From: Microvelia longipes
Taxonomy: Eukaryota; Arthropoda; Insecta; Hemiptera; Veliidae
Direction: 5' to 3'
Assembly (NCBI GenBank): GCA_018340805.1
Contig: JACMZG010001908.1
Span: 11,454,134-11,518,133, forward strand
DNA length: 64,000 nucleotides
The notes below the pieces were generated by a model. That model was not told where the DNA came from and did no database searches. It saw only the letters and a program-made list of their open reading frames with translations. Below, piece after piece: positions 60,378 through 64,000 of the stretch. A program made the position numbers and the translations under genes. Numbering within the stretch: the first letter of the stretch is position 1; the number at the start of each line of letters is the position of its first letter.

Positions 60378-60431
60378 CTTATATAAATATATTAGGATTT
60401 ATATATTATAATATAAATATATAATATATAT

Positions 60432-60498
<67 letters not shown>
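60317..60498. repeat. (TA)n microsatellite
   Basis: Long TA dinucleotide run with short interruptions, between two minus-strand repeat copies. Confidence 0.9.
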
Positions 60499-60599
60499 GC
60501 TTTTCCTTGCCTGAACCATAGTTTTTATACAATTTTTGCAACAACCTTGCTCGGCTGGGGGGGGGGGGGTGGTGCGGCCCCTTATGCCCCCTGGTTTTC

Positions 60600-61075
60600 C
60601 TTTCTTATTGAAAAGAAACTTAGTGACCTTATTTATTAGGTAATAATTTACACTTGTACCAAATTTCAACTCGATGGGACGATTTTCCAATTTATTTAGA
60701 AAACGTACACAAGGCATTCGATAAAAATTGAACTAATGATGAAAATGAGATGAAACTTGGCACATATGTCTACATGCCTGCCAACTCAATTAGATCGCGT
60801 AATGTTTCCGCGTTTTATGATTTTCGCTGATTATTTATGTGGTTAATGACGTCATAAAAAATATTTTTTACAGCTACAGTGGTAGACTGATTTTCATACA
60901 AAGTTTCAACTCTCTAGCATGAATACACTAGGAGCTACAATAATAACAGACGCACGCACACACACACACACACACATGCAGACAGACAACTTTGAGAAAA
61001 CCACTCAGGGTTTTAAGACCACTCAGGCCTTAAAACACCTGCGAAACGGATAATTCCGGTTTCGGTTATTTTTGC
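60600..61075 (-). repeat. 5S-module repeat, second partial minus-strand copy
   Basis: It includes the (CA)n stretch at 60955-60976 and the block CACTCAGG...AAACACCTGCGAAACGG, the reverse complement of the family start. The 5S-like end is absent. Confidence 0.75.
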
Positions 61076-61079
61076 AAGC

Positions 61080-61310
61080 ACAAAAGTAAAAATAGCTAAA
61101 ATTGGAATAACTGCGCATGAGCCTTTAAGGATTTAAGTTTTTTGCGTTTACATTTTTAACGTTTTACTATAAAAGTTATTGTAATTTTGTACTGATTATT
61201 TGATTATGTTTATATGCGAAGGTGTTCACGTTTACCCTCTAGCAATAATATCTCTGTGAAAAAATAGCTAAAATTGGAATAACTGCGCATGCGCCTCTTA
61301 GGAGTTTTGT
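61080..61310 (+). repeat. direct duplication with AAAATTGGAATAACTGCGCA
   Basis: A ~45-bp segment (AATAGCTAAAATTGGAATAA, then CTGCGCATG) occurs at 61088 and 61264, about 180 bp apart. Confidence 0.7.
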
Positions 61311-61922
61311 TTTTTTACTTAGTTTTATTGGCAACCCTGATAACATTAGTTGATTTTTACTTTTAATCGTGTTTTCTTACTTCAATATGTTAGTGATAGT
61401 TACATGATTTTGTATTAAATTCTGTGAAATAATTGTTAAAATAAATTAGTTAAAGAAAAAGAGAAAATAAAGTAAAGGTAAAGTACATGTTTTTATTAAA
61501 ATTTTGAAGAACATCCAAACGACAATGTATTGCCTTCAAAATAACTTAAAATCACAATTGCTTTTATTATATTCAAAAATGTTTAGTTAAAGTTGTAAAA
61601 TTATTAATTACAATTAATATTTGAAAGGGAAAAAACGAATATCACTCGCAAAAATTTACTAAGTTAAGTATTGCACTCGATAAAAAGTTTAATTAGACGC
61701 TCGTTTTAAGTAATTTAAACAAACCTAGTATTTAAAGATTCGCACTTAAACCTCTATTGGATGCGACAAAACGTATTTCTAACACAAATTATTAACATAA
61801 TTTTATACTACAAATAAAATAAATGCAATATAAACAAACATTTTGAAAACCGTAAATAGTTCGTTTATATTTACTAGGGTAAAACAAAATGGCCGCGCAC
61901 ATAAGCAATTTGAGCCAACTCC

Positions 61923-62410
61923 CTGGGGTCAATTTCACAAAAGTTCAAGTCTTGTATACTGCAAGTAAAAAGCTACAAGTTTACTAATAATTATTAGAAA
62001 TTTGTTTCGCTAATTTATAAGTGTAGATTAGTAATTATTAGCGATTATCTTTCCCCTACAAATCCTTCAAACTATTGTACAAAACAAGTTGTAACTACAA
62101 GTCATATCTATACTACAAGTGTTAAAAAGAAGCGTTTCTAGAATACAATTACATTTTATTGTAACCTACAAGAGTTTTTGCTAACAATTTGTCAAAATCT
62201 TAGGTCAAAATATTATTAAAACCCTGTTTCATTCATATGACTAAATTATTTAGAATGCAATAATTTAAGACATAAAAATAATTATTAAATAGAAAAATGC
62301 TACAAATCTACAAGTGTATCCTTGGTAACACATGTAAATTTGGCATTTCAACTTGTTTTTTTACCATTTTTGTAACTACAAGACTTCTACTTCTGAGAAA
62401 CGGGCCCTGG
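61923..62410. mobile_element. possible MITE (CTACAAG-rich)
   Basis: The interval is bounded by CTGGGGTCAATTTCACAAAA on the left and ACTTCTGAGAAACGGGCCCT on the right, and many ACAAGT/ACTTGT motifs lie between. Ends are only loosely complementary and no target duplication was found. Confidence 0.35.
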
Positions 62411-62519
62411 TGGACAAAATGTGAACTACATGCCAGGTCTAACAGAAATCGCATTTGTTTCCCTACTTGGTTTATATATTACTTTTGTCATAGAGATATT
62501 ATTACATCGAAAAAGTAAC

Positions 62520-62830
62520 CTGACCACATTTAATTATAAATACAATCAAATAATCAGTACAAAATTACAATTTCTTACATAGGAGAATGTTAAAATTACA
62601 AATCAAAACACAAACAATGTGCGGGAAGCCAAAATCAATTGATTTATTATAACCTTAACTCACTCTTGAACGAGGTTTCAATGTGGTTACACAGAGCCCC
62701 TGAGAGCCTCTAGATGATGTTTCAGGCCTCTAAATGTATTAAGATAGGCTATGCCCCCTCTAGTATATATCCCTATGACTATAGCATTGAGATAGGCTAT
62801 GCCCTCTCTAGTAATATATCTTTATGGGTT
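62520..62830 (-). repeat. dispersed repeat, minus copy (see 4325-4600)
   Basis: TTATAACCTTAACTCACTC and ATAGGCTATGCCCCCTCTAG are the reverse complement of the copy at 4325. The last ~60 bp (AGATAGGCTATGCCC) is duplicated in tandem. Confidence 0.65.
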
Positions 62831-62899
62831 TGTTGCATCTCTCTGACCATCTCTGGTCTCAGCTAGAGTTATTATTGGACTTAGTCCTTAAATATATTC

Positions 62900-63100
62900 A
62901 TGATTTTTGATGAATCATAAAAGTGAAGCCGCATAGAGCGTGAATGGGGAATCAGTGTTGAATGGGTAACCGCTGAGAATGAAACGGATGTATTTACTAT
63001 CTGAGGACGAGGGAAGCGAGTCCGAAGAAGGGAGGGCGAGCGTAGCGAATCCGATGTGATAAGGAAAAGTTTCGAGTTATCCCGTACCCGATTTTTACTC
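62900..63100 (+). repeat. 5S-module repeat end (copy 4)
   Basis: A truncated unit that starts at the 5S-like module and runs through GGAAGCGAGTCCGAAG to GTTATCCCGTACCCGATTTT. It joins the next full unit head-to-tail. Confidence 0.75.
62927..62983 (+). ncRNA. 5S rRNA-like internal control region (copy 4, diverged)
   Basis: AAAAGTGAAGCCGCATAGAG... then GAATGGGTAACCGCTGAGAA. It carries a small insertion and is the most diverged copy. Confidence 0.45.
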
Positions 63101-63104
63101 TTCT

Positions 63105-63920
63105 TTATTTATACCGTAAGTTAATAGGAAAAGTATTATGTTCGCAAAAAAATCCGAAACCGAGATGAAATCGGCATTATCCGTTTCAGGTGTTTTCAAG
63201 GCATCCTGAGTAGTTTTCTCAAAATTGTCTGTGGGTATGTGTGTGTGTCTATTATCATCGTTGCTCCTGGTGTATTTATGCTAAAATATTAAAATTTAAT
63301 AGTAGATTGAACAATCAATCTACTGCTGTAGTTGCGGTATTCGGAAAATATTTTTTTATGATGTCATTGACCCGCAATAATGACTCAGCGAAAATTTCTA
63401 AAAATCATAACACACGGAAAAATAATGTGATCGGATTGAGATTTAGCACGCATGTGGTTATGTATAAGACTAACATATGTGCCAAGTTTCGTCTCATTAG
63501 CAGCATGAGTTCAAATTTTATCGAATGACTTATGTACGTTTATTAAAAAATCGGAATATAATCCAATCGAGTTGAAATTTAGTATAAGTGTATACAGTTA
63601 CTATAACTATTATAACTTTAATATCTACGCTATGTTTCGTTTCAATGCGACAAGTATATCCATGATTTTTGTTGGATCATAAAAGTTAAGTAGCATTGAG
63701 TGTGGTCAGTGCTGTATGAGTTACCGCTGAGAATGGAACGGAAGCATTTACTATCTGAGGACGAGCGTGGCGAGTCTGAAAATATGTTGCAGTTTAAATT
63801 TGGCGGATGGTATATTTTGAGGACGAAGCGAGTCCGAAGCTGGTAGGATGAGCGTAGTGAATCCGATTTGGGGAGAAAAAGTTTCGAGTTATCCCGTACC
63901 CGATTTTTATTTTATTTTTA
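63105..63920 (+). repeat. 5S-module repeat, full copy 5
   Basis: It runs from TTATTTATACCGTAAGTTAA through GGAAAAGTATTATGTTCGCA, the conserved body, the 5S-like module (63681-63736) and GACGAAGCGAGTCCGAAG to TTATCCCGTACCCGATTTTT. Together with 62900-63100 it shows a tandem arrangement of ~0.8-kb units. Confidence 0.85.
63681..63736 (+). ncRNA. 5S rRNA-like internal control region (copy 5)
   Basis: AAAAGTTAAGTAGCATTGAG, TGTGGTCAGTGCTGTATGAG and TTACCGCTGAGAATG. Slightly further from 5S rRNA than copies 2 and 3 (TATGAGTTACC for GGATGGGTGACC). Confidence 0.55.
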
Positions 63921-64000
63921 GGATCTCTAGGTGCTTAAACATTGTCAAATGATTAAAAAAGTGTATTAGGTAGGGTTTTCATAATGCTTTCTTTTCCTTT

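Overview
The window is AT-rich animal nuclear DNA dominated by one split gene on the + strand: IFT122, the WD-repeat/TPR subunit of intraflagellar transport complex A. I find 25 coding exons, all with GT-AG introns, running from 7381 to the stop codon at 54716-54718. Together they encode about 1,145 residues. The first ~50 residues of the usual protein are not recognisable in 1-7380 and probably lie upstream of the window. No second cellular gene is supported. The host looks like an arthropod, most likely an insect, judging from the mix of degenerate LINEs (RLE/R2-like, RNase H-bearing R1/I-like, jockey/CR1-like), Penelope-like fragments, hAT- and mariner-like MITEs and the AT-rich introns. 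The order cannot be fixed from the sequence alone.

Layout. 1-600 is a decayed LINE reverse transcriptase. 600-7380 is repeat-rich sequence (TA arrays, small tandem repeats, a possible Crypton-like fragment), presumably 5' intron or upstream DNA. 7381-54718 is IFT122, whose introns are swollen by insertions: a 545-bp MITE with 8-bp target duplications (7784-8328), an RLE-type LINE tail (21340-22074), an RNase H-bearing LINE remnant ending in a large ATAC-type microsatellite (24560-26095), minisatellites (29544-29893, 33890-34147, 35930-36715, 39266-39723, 47270-47900), a 2.2-kb element flanked by TA (40028-42265), a Penelope-like RT fragment (51173-51660) and a 0.7-kb palindromic foldback (49420-50127). 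54719-64000 is downstream non-coding DNA. It holds a tandem array interrupted by a 706-bp hAT element with an 8-bp duplication, a second copy of the 545-bp-type MITE, and several copies of a repeat containing a 5S-rRNA-like segment.

Most interesting signals. First, at least fourteen hammerhead-ribozyme-like cores (CTGANGA, short stem-loop, then GAAA or a one-base variant) are scattered through the window. Many sit in head-to-head inverted pairs that form foldback units, and one lies directly behind a Penelope-type YVDD reverse transcriptase fragment. Second, a dispersed repeat carries a stretch matching the TFIIIA/Pol III internal control region of 5S rRNA (five copies). Third, IFT122 exon 2 of this window carries two apparent +1 frameshifts at short homopolymers in an otherwise intact gene.
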